Shown here one piece after another: positions 1-10,478 of a DNA stretch of 64,000 nucleotides. Position numbers and translations under genes: made by a program. This stretch comes from Eucommia ulmoides. Lineage: Eukaryota > Streptophyta > Magnoliopsida > Garryales > Eucommiaceae. The notes below the pieces were generated by a model. That model saw only the letters and a program-made list of their open reading frames with translations. It searched no databases and had not been told where the DNA came from. The DNA is taken from contig JAENRU010000483.1 in NCBI GenBank assembly GCA_016647705.1, positions 434,001 to 498,000 of the forward strand. Reading direction: 5' to 3'. How positions within the stretch are numbered: position 1 is the stretch's first letter; each line of letters opens with the position of its first letter.

Positions 1-504
1 TGTTGGAGATCCAAGGCCCGAAAATAGAGAGAGGAGAAGGGATTAAATAGCAAAAATATCCTAAAAAATATCTAAATCTGTACAGAGGTGATCGCCGCGG
101 CGGTGGGTATATCGGTTTGATGTTCGCCACAGCAGTGGAGGAGGCAGTGAGATCAGGGACTTCTCTGCAGTTTCACCACCGCGGCAGTGGATATCATCAC
201 TGCGGCAATGAGTTTACAGCAACTTAAGCCTCTCTTTGCATATTCACCTCCACGACGGTGGTCTGGATGCAACGGCGATGGGCTTCTTTTCAGAATATTG
301 CCTACGTGCTTATTTTTCCACCGTTCTTCTACCGTTCTTGATCCGATATGATCGTTTATGATCCGTTTTCATCTCTTTTTACCCCCACACACCTAATTTA
401 TAGAAAAAAGAATAAAAACATATTAAAACATACAAAAATGCTATAAAAATACTCTAAAACTAACAAAATCGGCTTGAGAATAAATAGATAAATCATACCT
501 ATCG
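1..504 (-). mobile_element. Athila-type LTR fragment, cut by window start
   Basis: Read on the minus strand this matches, with substitutions, the LTRs at 55,284-56,661 and 58,214-59,940. Shared traits are an end in ACCTATCG (compare ACCTATCA) at 504, GC-rich palindromic blocks such as CCGCGGCGG between about 90 and 270, and a block near 280-380 resembling the 59.7-59.8 kb region. It is followed by about 30 bp of unassigned sequence and then the copia element. No coding capacity. Confidence 0.6.
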
Positions 505-534
505 ATAAGCCCATGATAAAATCCATGATGACCT

Positions 535-772
535 TGTTGGCTTGTGCTGTACTCCAATGTAGTTATATTAGGAAATGATTGTTGCCTTATTTGCATATAT
601 CCCATGATTGTGTACATCCCGATTATTATGAGATTATTCTGTATTTTCTTGCCACAGATAGCTTAGATGAATGGATGTCAAGGACCTACCCTTGTATATT
701 TATATGCTCTGTATTAAGGAAAAGAAGAATCAGAATGAATACCATTGAACATAAACTCTCTCTATCTTAACA
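535..772 (+). repeat. 5' LTR of the copia element
   Basis: About 238 bp, TG...CA ended, matched by 5019-5255 with scattered substitutions and small indels. A short ORF inside both LTRs (579 and 5059) reflects shared LTR sequence and is not considered a gene. Confidence 0.9.
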
Positions 773-784
773 TGGTATCAGAGC
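773..784 (+). promoter_or_regulatory. Primer binding site, initiator-tRNA-Met type
   Basis: TGGTATCAGAGC starts at the first base after the LTR. It is the standard copia primer site, complementary to the 3' end of plant initiator tRNA-Met. Confidence 0.9.
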
Positions 785-978
785 AGAGATCCTTTCTTTG
801 ATCTTTGCTATACCAAAAGCTGCTATTGCAACGGCAGCATCAGAAAATAAAAGGGACAATGACAACACAGACCGATTTCAACGAGCAAGAGCAGCCAAAT
901 ATGGATGCAATCCTCGAAGATCTTACGATGGGAATGGCTTAAGCTTTGACCCATAACCAAACTTAGACTTTAGCGACG

Positions 979-1800
979 ATGTATGATGCTGTCGCTACAC
1001 AAATTGGTATCAAACTTGATGGTACCAATTATGCTTTATGGTCTCAAATTGTTGAGATGTATATCTCAAGCAAAGACAAATTGGGATATATACATGGTGA
1101 TCTCTTACAACCAGAACCGAATGATCCCACCTTTAGGAGATGGAAGACAGAAAACTCTATTATGAAGGGATGGTTAATTAATTCAATGGATCCATTTCTA
1201 ATCGGCAACTTTATTCGATTTTCAATTGCCAAACAAGTATGGGATTCAATTGCTACAACCTATTTTGAGGGGACTAACATATCTCAGGTGTATGATTTAA
1301 AGAGACGTGTAACTCAAATGAGACAGCCTAGGGAATCTATCAAGTCATACTACAATTGTCTCCAAGGGAGATCGATTTCTACCGACGAAATCCGATGGAG
1401 AGCGCCGGTGACATATAGAAGTATAATGATCTCGATGGACTAGATGATAGACTTGACAAGATTCGGAGTGATGTACTTCAACTGAAGCCATTTCCAACCA
1501 TTGAACAAGCGTATGCTTATGTTTAAAGGGAAGATATCAGATAAATAGTCATGCTTACAAATAATAGAACCACTACTGCTGCTGCTATGACCTCTAGAGG
1601 AGTGAAAGCGGGTCCACAACATCAGTTTACACTCCAAGTGAACAAACCTGGGTTTTCCTCATCAAGTGGTGAAAAACCGACCCCTTTAACAAAGGCTAAG
1701 GGATAAATAGAGAACGGAGGAAGTGGCTGCTCTCATTGTGGAAACATGAAGTATATTCATGAAACTTGTATCAAATTATACGGCTATCCAGAATGGTGGA
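979..1800 (+). pseudogene. copia gag with zinc knuckle (broken)
   Basis: The first 154-residue ORF (979-1443) has the plant copia gag pattern: YALWSQ near residue 18, then WKTENSIMKGWL, then a VWDSIATTYF stretch. It stops at 1441-1443. The frame is lost after about 1350 and resumes piecemeal. The nucleocapsid knuckle lies at about 1729-1770 (C-x2-C, then H and C) followed by KLYGYPEWW. Gag would form the virus-like particle and bind element RNA. Several stops and frameshifts make it non-functional. Confidence 0.85.
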
Positions 1801-2003
1801 TTGAACTTAAGGCACGAAAACAAAGAAAAACTGAAGATGGAACCGGACGAGTAGCCATAGCGAATGCAGAACCCCAACTATTGTTTGCTCCGCTTGTGGA
1901 GTCAGAAAATAAATCCATAACTACTCTCGGTAATCCAAGTAACAACTGTTGTTATAACAGCAGTGCTTTACTTGCTTCTAAGGAAGATAACAATAATGGT
2001 TGA

Positions 2004-2333
2004 ATTGTGGATTCTGATACTACAGATCACATGACATTTCGCCTAGATGACTTTGCCAACACTACAGAACCTAGGCGGATTAGTATATCCAATGTAAACG
2101 GGTTTATGTATCCAGTTACACAGGCTGGAACAATGGACATATCATCCTCAATATCATTGTCTAATACTTTATTAGTACCATCTCTTTCAAATAAATTAAT
2201 GTTTCTAGGCCAAGCTATTGAAGAACTAAATTGTGTGGCACTAATGTATCCAAAATTTGCCTTTTTCAGGATATTCTCACAAAGGAAATTATTGGGTGTG
2301 GTACTAAGAGAGAGGGTTATACTACATCGATGA
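2004..2333 (+). pseudogene. copia protease region, active-site motif lost
   Basis: The aspartic protease signature in copia elements is a D-S/T-G triad followed by TDHMT. Here the frame reads VDSDTTDHMTF at about 2006-2040, so the triad glycine is an aspartate, and the codon before IVDS is TGA at 2002-2004. The remaining 108-residue ORF keeps the downstream protease-like hydrophobic strands. Cleavage of the polyprotein is not expected. Confidence 0.8.
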
Positions 2334-2397
2334 CTTTAGTTCAGGCAAAGTCAATAATGTGAGTCGGTCACGTAGTGCAAAATAAAAACAGATTTGG

Positions 2398-3246
2398 CAA
2401 TGGCATTATCGGTTGGGACATCCATCATTTAGTTACATGAAGCATTTATTTCCGCAATTGTTTTCAAATTCAAATTATTCAGATTCAAGATGTGAAACTT
2501 GCATTTTAGCTAAAGAGTCATCGTGTACCCTTTCCAATTAGTCTTAATAAAAGTGATATTTTTTTTTATATATTCATTCTGATATTTGGGGACCCTCTCC
2601 CATTATGACTATTTCTGGTAGACGTTGGTTTGTGACTTTTGTAGATGCCTGTACTCGGATGAGGTGGCTATATTTTTTGAAATGCAAAGACGAGGTATTT
2701 GATATGTTTCACGCATTTCATGCTATGATTCACAACCAATTCTTAGCTAAAATCTGGATTCTTCAATCTGATGACGGGGGATAGTATGTGAATTGAGATT
2801 TCTTAAAATACTTTCAAATGAATGGTCTTTTCCATGAATCTTTATGTAGTCAGACTCCGCAACAAAATAGAGTGGTCGAACGAAAAAATCGACACATTCT
2901 AGAAACTGCATGTGTATTGTTAATTGGAGCAAAAGTAATTGGTCTCCATTGGGATGATGTTGTTATTGTTGTCCATTTGTTGAACCAAATGCCTTCTAAA
3001 GTATTGGACTTCAAAACTCCACTACAGGTTTTGTCGCAATATGTTACTCTACCATCTATATTTCTCATTCCACCACGTGTATTCGGTTGTGTGGCGTTTG
3101 TTCATCTACAAAAAAATCAATGGACAAAACTTGAACCTTGTGCTGTTCGTTGTATTTTTCTGGGATATGTTACAAACAAAAAGGGATATCTTTTCTATGA
3201 TCCTATCACAAAATGCGTATATATCATAATGGATGGCACGTTTTGA
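2398..3246 (+). pseudogene. copia pre-integrase and integrase domains (broken)
   Basis: WHYRLGHPSF near 2398 and a later C-x2-C form the HHCC zinc-binding head. HSDIWGP near 2578 carries the first catalytic Asp, LQSDDGG near 2767 the second, and the ORF 2818-3246 contains TPQQNRVVERKNRH with the catalytic Glu, then the integrase C-terminal region with VFGCVAFVH and IFLGY. Stops lie between the blocks near 2782 and 2797. All three acidic residues are visible but not in one open frame. Confidence 0.88.
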
Positions 3247-3480
3247 GAATATTCTTGAGGTAACTTCTTTTGTACAATCTTCTAGTGATGTTTTGGATAT
3301 TCCTACTAATTATCACTTACCTTTCAAGCACTATAGGGGTAAACCCCCAGCTCGTTACACACCAGATGATAAAGGAAAATGATCAAAGTACTCGATCTCT
3401 AATCATGTAACCACACAAGGACTGCCTAAACCTCTTAAAGCCTTTGCACACAAGTTGTCCTCTTGTCAAATCCCTTACGG

Positions 3481-4990
3481 AGTTCATAAAGCCTTAGCGG
3501 ATCCAAAATGGTCCCAAGCAATTCAAGAAGAAATGCAAGCCTTGGAAAAGAACAAAACATGAGATCTTGTTCATCTCCCGATTGAAAAAAAAAAAAAAAA
3601 AAAGTTGGGTACAAGTGGGTGTTTTCTATCAAGCATAAAGCAGATGGATCCATTGAACGATACAAGACGAGATTGGTAGCCAAGGGTTATACACAGATAT
3701 ACGGAATAACTATTAGGAGACATTTTCTCTAGTAGTAAAATTAAACACTATCAAAGTCTTGTTATCCTTGGTTGCAAATTTCGATTAGTCACTACACCAA
3801 TTTGATGCGAAGAACGCTTTTCTTCATGGAGATCTGGAAGAGGGAGTATATATGAATATCCCATCGGGCCATGTCTCATCTACCCCTAAAATTGTATGCA
3901 AGTTACAATAGGCTTTATACGGACTGAAGCAGTCACCACCTGCATGGTTTGGTCGTTTTAGCATAGCTATGAGCAAGTACGGCTTTGAACAAAGCAACTC
4001 AGATCATACTCTCTTCCTGAAACGACAACAAGGTAAGGTAACTGCCTTGATAATTTATGTAGACGACATGATCATTACAAGAAATGATACAGAAGAAATT
4101 TGTAATCTGCAGAAGCAGTTGGCTATCGAATTTGAAATGAAGAACTTGGGTGGACTTAAGTATTTCTTAGGAATCGAAGTGGCTAGATCGAGACGATGTA
4201 TCTTTCTTTCACAAAGAAAGTATGTATTTGATCTACTGACCGAAGTTGGAATGCTTGACTGCAAGACAACTGACACTCCAATAGTTCAGAACCAGAAACT
4301 TGGAGAGTATCATGCTCAAGAACCAACCAGTAAAAAAATGTATCAACAACTGGTGGGTAAGCTAATTTACTTATCCCATACTCGTCCAGACATTTCTTAT
4401 GCTGTTAGTTTAGTCAGTCAATTTATGCATTGCCCTGGCAAAGACCATATGGATGCAATTGTTCGAATACTTCATTACTTGAAATCAGCTCTAGGGATGG
4501 GGCATATGTTCTCCAAGAATGGTTATTTAGATATTGAGGGTTTTACAGATGCTGATTGGGCAGGAAACTTGTCGGATAGAAAATATACATCTGGGTACTT
4601 TACATTGGTTGGTGGTAACTTGGTTATTTGAAGGAGTAAAAAACAAAAAGTGGTAGCATTGTCAAGTGCTGAACCGAGTTTCGAGGAATGGCTAAGGGTC
4701 TTTATGAGCTTCTCTCGTTTAGAAGACTACTCTTAGATATTGGTTTTGCTCCCAACTTAGGAATGAATTTGTATTGTGATAATAAGGTTGCAATTAAGAT
4801 ATCCCAGAACTCGATTCAGCACGACCGAACAAAGCACATTGAGATAGACTGACATTTCATTAAACAAAATCTCGAAAAATGAGTGATTCGTTTTCCCTTC
4901 GTCAGGTCAGAGGATCAACTTGCTAATATGCTTACAAAAGTTGTCTCCAACAAAAAATTCTATGGCTTACTTGACAAGTTGAGCATCAAA
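3481..4990 (+). pseudogene. copia reverse transcriptase and RNase H (broken)
   Basis: The RT starts near 3481 (HKALADPKW) and is disrupted by an A-run at 3585-3602 where two lysine codons are expected, then by stops. The longest piece, 3969-4631 (220 residues), has the catalytic YVDDM at residues 30-34 (about 4056) and LGIEV and KYVFDLL motifs. RNase H follows with TDADWAG near 4547 and CDNKVAIKIS near 4777. A one-base frameshift near 4670 and stops separate them. Standard copia order and motifs make identity secure and function absent. Confidence 0.92.
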
Positions 4991-5010
4991 GACATCTTTG
5001 CATCAACTTG

Positions 5011-5255
5011 AGGGGGAGTGTTGGCGTGAGCTATACTCCAATCTAGATATTTTAGGAAATGATTGTTGCCTTATTTGTATTATCCCATGATCGTGTACAT
5101 CCCGATTGTTATGGGATTATTCTTTATTTCCTTGCCAAAGATAGCTTAGGTGAATGGTTGTCAAGGACCAACCCTTGTATATTTATATGCTCTATATTAG
5201 GGGAAATAAGAAGCAGAATGAATACCACCGAACAGAAACTCTCAGTGTCTTAACA
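5011..5255 (+). repeat. Polypurine tract and 3' LTR of the copia element
   Basis: AGGGGGAG at 5011-5018 abuts the LTR start TGTTGG at 5019. The LTR is 237 bp and ends TTAACA at 5255. Divergence from the left LTR by eye is moderate, so the insertion is not recent. Confidence 0.9.
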
Positions 5256-5357
5256 GTCCTTTCCCATCTTCTGAAGAACTTCTTCTGTATTTTGAATGAC
5301 CAATTCACTGGTGGGGCAAATAGAGAAAGCGTGAGAAGCATCGATTTTCGGATCGAT

Positions 5358-6245
5358 TCAGCGCAACATTCCGATAACGAAACAAGTTATTTTTAAAGCG
5401 CTTGCATCACTTCCATAATCAGATTCTGTCAACGCCCAACAAGCAACTGTATCAAGCTTGACCAGTGAAGGTAAGTAGTTCTGTTTCTGTGTTTCCGAAC
5501 CACACGGTGCAATTGGGAGCATCCCCAGAGAAGAATGTACTAAAATGAAAGTGGAGCAGCGTGCATCAACTCTAGAAGTTTCGGCAGTAGCAATGGCACT
5601 CCCGGTGATGGACAAGCTGGAACAGCAGTAGCCTTTGATGGTGCCACTAGCTACACGCAAGTCAGCAAGCTCTGGAAAAACTTCAAATGGAAATTCTGCT
5701 TTCTCCCAACACTTTTCCATTATAGGGGCTACTTGCTTTTCCATGCAATCTCTTCCATTAACATCCATTCCATTTGTAGAAAATTGATAGAGCATCAAAT
5801 TGGGATTGTTGCCAATATCATTAGGGAAATGAGTATTAAAGTAAGATGATCCAAACTCCATATGCATTTGCAAGTGCAACGGGGAGAACACTGGCTTTTC
5901 ACATGGTCTATGTAGTAATACATGATATAGTGGATCTGCACCATATAGCTGAACATGATTAAGACCGTGCATAAAAACAGGACAAATGTTTCCAATAATA
6001 GGAACAACCACGGCTTGCAACATTTGGAGAAGGATTGAATCTGCTTTCATATCTATAGTTTTACTAATAGTACTGGTCGGTATTTTCAGAGTCTGTCTCC
6101 GCGTCTTTGCCTCTGCTCTGGTTGCATTTCCTAATTCGATTGATTGAGGCGATCCTCCACTACCGTCCGTTCCTGCTGATACTGATTCATTTGGTGAAGC
6201 CTCATTACCCTTGGTCATTTTATCACATGGCACAATAGGCTTCAT
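5358..6245 (-). pseudogene. Chimeric ORF: NAC-like tail, tafazzin-like and ACX4-like fragments
   Basis: A 295-residue open frame stitched from unrelated host genes. Residues about 165-286 (nt 5388-5755) resemble the N-terminal part of plant peroxisomal short-chain acyl-CoA oxidase ACX4 ([46 protein letters not shown]), with no introns where the plant gene normally has several. Residues about 71-119 (nt 5889-6035) resemble the start of plant tafazzin-like glycerolipid acyltransferases ([25 protein letters not shown]) and break off before the catalytic HxxxxD motif. Residues 1-70 and 120-163 look like NAC C-terminal sequence, less certainly. It ends in unrelated sequence. Likely a gene-capturing transposon's transcript, not a working enzyme. 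Start codon choice is arbitrary. Confidence 0.72.
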
Positions 6246-6622
6246 GACATTGAAGAACTCTGGATCTTCATCAGAAAACGTACCAACAGGAACTACGAAA
6301 TCATGAACTTACTGCTCCTTAACTCTGACCTGGGCTTCATACAACAAATTTTGAGTTTTTCCACCTCCACAGTGTGAAGCATACTCACGTGGAGCTTCCA
6401 CATAATCCTGGTGAGGGGTTTTCGGGACCTCCACTTTAATGTAGCAGAGCACCGGAGATATATCAAAACCACCCAATCGTCAGATTAGGTCGAGTCACCA
6501 ACATCAACAATACAAGCATTGTTTTGCCAGTCAATAGAGAATGATCATCAACCATGGTGCCAGGGGAACCTTCAGGTTGACATTTGATTGGTCCCAGTGG
6601 TTGCTTTTGAGCTTGCACAAAA

Positions 6623-6907
6623 TTAATTAGTCGGAGGCTCTAAGTTTGTTTCTTTAGAAGCACAATCAATTGTAGTTGGAGAAGATACATTTGGTTCAGT
6701 TTTATTATAGCTTGAACCTCCAGGAACGTCATCTAGCTTCTCACTGCTCTTCTTAAATAGACGACAAAGGATAAAGGCACTCTGTCTGGAATGAGTGCTA
6801 TCAAGAGATTGATCAGTAGGACGATACTCGTGTATCACCCTATCTGCCTTGCTGGAGCGTAAATCCTCCAAACAAGAATCCACCGACGCCCTATACTGCT
6901 GCGACAT
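6623..6907 (-). pseudogene. NAC transcription factor fragment
   Basis: The 94-residue frame holds VIHEYRPTDQSL at about residue 23 and QSAFILCRLFKKS at about 41, the end of the plant NAC DNA-binding domain (subdomains D/E), then an acidic, Ser/Pro-rich C-terminal region typical of NAC proteins. Subdomains A-C are missing. It lies about 380 bp upstream, on the same strand, of the chimeric ORF, whose beginning also looks NAC-derived. The two probably came from one captured NAC gene, separated by stops and frameshifts between 6250 and 6620. Confidence 0.78.
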
Positions 6908-7060
6908 CTATTGGATATCAATGGTCTGATCTGAGAGAACCCTGAATTTGGGATCGTAGAACCTCCTTCTAAGCCTGGATAGCAATGGTCTGAGCCTGGA
7001 TTAATTTCAGAATGGCAAGCACCTCAGATTTCCCCATGGCAAGAACAATGAAAGTACCAA

Positions 7061-7429
7061 TGATACATCAACCCGTGTACACAAACACGGTTAGTGTTGA
7101 TAAACATTCTTCGAGTGAGTGCCAGCTCTAGATTTAATAAGAATTTTGCAGAAAAGAGGAAAGAACAGAGGAAAAAATAGAGAGAATTAGAGAGGAAGAA
7201 GAATTAAGAAATCTAGTCAGAAAGAGAAGAAGAAGAATTGGAAGAGAAAAGATACATTCATTCCTTATCTTCTTCATGAAATCAAGAGCTATATATATAG
7301 AATAACTTCACATAACCAACTAATCTAACAACCTAACAATACCAATCAACAAAAAATAACAAATCCATAACAAAATTTCAAGAAGAGAATGGAAGGTTCC
7401 AAGACCATGAAAAGGTTGTGCTCTCAACA
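7061..7429 (-). repeat. LTR-like end beside the gene-fragment cluster
   Basis: On the minus strand it begins TGTTGAGAGCAC at 7429, has a TATA-rich box near 7295 and a pyrimidine-rich leader, and ends TGTATCA at 7061. It is followed by TTGGTACTTTCATTG, reminiscent of plant primer binding or leader sequence, and an ATG at 7037-7035. A second copy was not found; the copia element may have replaced or separated the other side. An alternative inner boundary is 7095 (TGTTGA). Boundaries and class are uncertain. Confidence 0.45.
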
Positions 7430-7448
7430 ATAGGCAAGGTCGTATCAA

Positions 7449-7557
7449 GGTGTTTGTGTAATTAACCCAAATATAAAATAAAAGGGAGCATCAAGTGAAA
7501 TAGAGTCATACTCCGCGGTGTGGTTTTTGAATTAAAACGGTTAATTACACGAACACC
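7449..7557. mobile_element. Short fold-back element (MITE-like)
   Basis: Inverted arms of 19 bp, 7449-7467 and 7539-7557, differ at one base and start GGTGTTTGTG. A third, direct copy of the arm follows at about 7564-7580. No coding. The class is unknown; the GGTTAATTACA motif is shared with the TIR family at 20.6, 22.7 and 36.5 kb. Confidence 0.5.
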
Positions 7558-7911
7558 CATATTTGTGTAATTAACCCAAAGTGCCAAAAAGGGAGCCGTT
7601 GATTGTCACAAACTCACATTTTTACAGTGGCATTTGCCCGTGCGGCGTCCCAATGCGTTCACTACGCGAGGGCAAGCCTGCCTTCTTCTTAGGATACTGA
7701 CTGGTTTTGTCATGCCTTGGACTCATCAAAAGAGTGGCTCCAACTTTCCACTAGTTTGTGCAGAGGGGGCTAAACTCCTATTCTTTTGTCAATTCTTTAA
7801 CCAGCGACATAATATTCGAACTTAATCAGGTCGGTATGCCTTGACTCCGAAGGGACACCTACTTTTGTTGACCTTTTTTGGCTGGAAGCCGCGTATTAGC
7901 GCTACAACTGA

Positions 7912-8516
7912 TGTTGCCAAAAAATCCCACACACGTGCAAAGGTTCTACGCAAAGATCTCTGCAATCTACAATTTTAACCTGTAAAAATGATTAGCTCTA
8001 AGGGGAGACCGGTATGGTGTCGGCCAAAAAACCTCCGGCGTGAGAATAAGTTAGTCTGTTTTAAGGGATTAGGCAAAAGGCTGAATGTAAAGATAATGTG
8101 ATACCTTCCCTTATTTATAGGCTTAGTAGATCACGGTGGTTTTGTATTTGATCACTTGGTCTTCCCTCACTTTATGATCATGGGTTAGTGGGTTTACCTT
8201 TAATGATCTAGTTATTCCCCACTATATGATCATGGGTTAGTGGGTTCATTTCATATTTAACGAGTTAATTATCTCCCACTTTATTACTATTTAGTTAGAA
8301 GTCACGTTTTTTGACTTCCCGCTTGATAGATCCATGTAAGGATCACCAGTTTGGACCAACGTCCTTGACCTGACTTTTTTTTAGCATTGGGCTTCTTCTG
8401 AACTATATGTTGGGCCAGACATTTCCCATTCTTGGGCCCAAAATATAGGTCCAATTTCTTTATCAAGCTCTTCTTAAAAGCTAAATATAGAAGTAGGAAT
8501 TTTCTCCTCATCAACA
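7912..8516 (-). repeat. LTR, same family as 32.7-33.2 kb
   Basis: 605 bp, TGTTGATGAGG at 8516 to GGCAACA at 7912 on the minus strand. It has a TATA-like stretch (CTATAAATAAGG near 8120) and a primer-site-like leader after the end. It matches 32,687-33,220 on the plus strand across shared blocks such as ATTCTCACGCCGGA and TTTTTTGG. The surrounding DNA (7617-7682 and 8545-8590) resembles one continuous tract found in duplication copies A (19.17 kb) and B (34.0 kb), so this LTR plus about 230 bp at 7683-7911 is an insertion into that older repeat. Confidence 0.65.
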
Positions 8517-8599
8517 ACCCTCAAACCATCACGCTTATTCCTTCTGACCGCCTTGTAAATACACAATCCATGACACGATACTCTCTTGTCTGTTGTGTC

Positions 8600-9190
8600 A
8601 GCCACAGTAGGCAAAAAAATACCCAAAAAATTAAATTAAGTATTTATAATATAAATAATTGTTAAATAATATTTTCTTAAGCATTATATAAATAATTGTT
8701 TCTTGAAGGACTATAAAATACCTAAAAAAATATTCACACTATTTTTTTAGAATAAATATTTAAATTTATAATAATAAATATTTTAATTGATTTAAAGAAT
8801 ACAACTAATAATGAATTAGTCACATTCCAAAAGTATACTTTTAATTTTTTAATTTAATTTCTAAATATTAATTAATTATTTAAATTTAGGGGATTTTAAT
8901 ATGGGCCCCATGGCCCACTAATATATTATACATATACACATCCATATATTTTATTTAACACAAAACCCATGTTCATTCCGTGCAGTGTACTCGTGGGAAG
9001 AAGCGCGTGAGAGGTGATGCTATATGGTAAGTGTTCTTTCTCAAAATTCCATATTCGAACCTTCCATCCTCTGATTCATGCTCAGAATCTTGGTATAGAA
9101 AGTTGATATTCACCTTCTTCCCCAAAAAAATCGCAATCCCCAATTTCCTCACCGGTCGTTCGCTGCTTGTCTGCAGTAATCAGGGCGCAC
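8600..9190. other. AT-rich spacer, no gene seen
   Basis: Low-complexity AT-rich DNA to about 8960, then a GC-richer leader toward the Ulp1-like gene. No ORF, RNA gene or clear terminal inverted repeat was recognised. The left end of the Mutator-like element probably lies in or just before this stretch. Confidence 0.4.
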
Positions 9191-9531
9191 TGTCTGTCTG
9201 ATTAGAGTATTCATTCATCGCCGTCTACTGTAGCCGTCGCCGTCACCTGCTGTAGTCGTCGCCATCGCCGTCACCTGTTGTAGTCGTCGCCGTCACAGCA
9301 AACGTCGCCGACACGTTGGTAGAACATCGGTGCCGCAACAGTAGCTCGCTCTCGCCTCACCGTCGCCATTCAAGCGTCATCGCCGTTCAAATCTAGCCGC
9401 TGTCGCCGTCGATTTGAAGCCGTCGGTTTCCATTTCTGTAAGTTTCATCTGAATTAAAGTTGTTTGATTGTCTAGGGTTTGGGTAATGCGAACACTGAGC
9501 AGTCCAAAGATGGCTTGTGGTTGAGATGTTG

Positions 9532-9671
9532 AATGCACAGTAACAATCATATATTATTTGTTGTGTTCTTGATTTTGGTTTGTTAGGAATGTTAATGCAC
9601 AGTAACAATCATATATTATTTGTTGCGTTCTTGATTTTGCTTTGTTAGGAATGTTAATGCACAGCAAAAAT
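9532..9671. repeat. 62-bp tandem duplication
   Basis: Units 9532-9593 and 9594-9655 are nearly identical and a third partial unit begins at 9656 (AATGCACAGCAAAAAT). A diverged relative starts at about 9821. It lies in the 5' leader or intron region before the first recognisable Ulp1-like exon. Confidence 0.85.
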
Positions 9672-10478
9672 CCATCTCCCCCTTGTATTGTTCATATTTC
9701 GGCCATCTCAACACCAAAATTCGGATTCTTGCTTGCTTGTTGATTGGAGTTTAATTCAAAATTAGGGTTAGGAATGTGGAGAAATCAGAATCGGAATTTT
9801 GGTGTGTTGAGATGGTGAATGCACATTAATCATCATATATTGGTTGTTGATATTTTGGGTGTTGTTGCGTGAGTTATTGAAATATTTACTGTTCGGGTTG
9901 TTAAATTGTTGATGTGTAGCAAGATTACGTATATGCAGTTGTGTTCTTGAATTTCGATTTTGGTTTCATCACAAATAGAGATGGCCATTGTTCTTGTTAT
10001 CAATTTATGTTTGAATACTTAATGTGTAGCCACCAATCTTGAGGTAATTTACTGTGTAGCAAAAATCACGAATTAAAAGACTTGTTTTGGATTGACAATT
10101 TGTTACGTTTCACTGTTCATGTGGGATTTCTATCGAATTGTTGCTGTGGTGTAATATTCGATATTTAATTAGTGTATATCAAAAAAAATATGTTCGATTT
10201 ATATAGATTATTAATATGTAGCAAAAAACATGAAGTGAAGACTTGTTTTAGATACACAACTTGAGATTTTTTCGTTGTTGGTTTGTGGTGTTGATCTAGA
10301 GTTACTGTGGTGTAAAAATTAATGTGTAACAAAAATTGATGTTTGGTTAATAGAGATTGAAATTGTGAAGCAAAATTCAACAATTAAATATTTGTTTTTG
10401 AATTATACCGTTTGTCCTCTACATTGTTAATGTTTGGATGTCGATTTTTTGTCCAACACCGGAATTGTTTCTCAGGTA

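Larger units (their letters stand above)
535..5255 (+). mobile_element. Ty1/copia LTR retrotransposon, decayed but structurally complete
   Basis: Two similar LTRs (535-772 and 5019-5255) begin TGTTGG and end TTAACA. A primer binding site follows the left LTR directly and a polypurine tract precedes the right one. Flanks GACCT (530-534) and GTCCT (5256-5260) look like a 5-bp target duplication with one substitution. Internal order gag, protease, integrase, RT, RNase H is the copia order. Stops, frameshifts and a poly(A) expansion break every domain, so it cannot be autonomous. It sits between the Athila fragment and the gene-fragment cluster. Confidence 0.93.

Noticed and set aside
773..784. 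tRNA gene
   Set aside because: Only the 12-nt primer binding site complement is present; no cloverleaf. The same applies to 28,791-28,802 and 28,910-28,921.
5256..7440. Helitron as the carrier of the gene fragments
   Set aside because: Multi-gene capture would fit, but I did not find a convincing CTRR end with a preceding hairpin or a 5' TC end at an A-T site. Not excluded.
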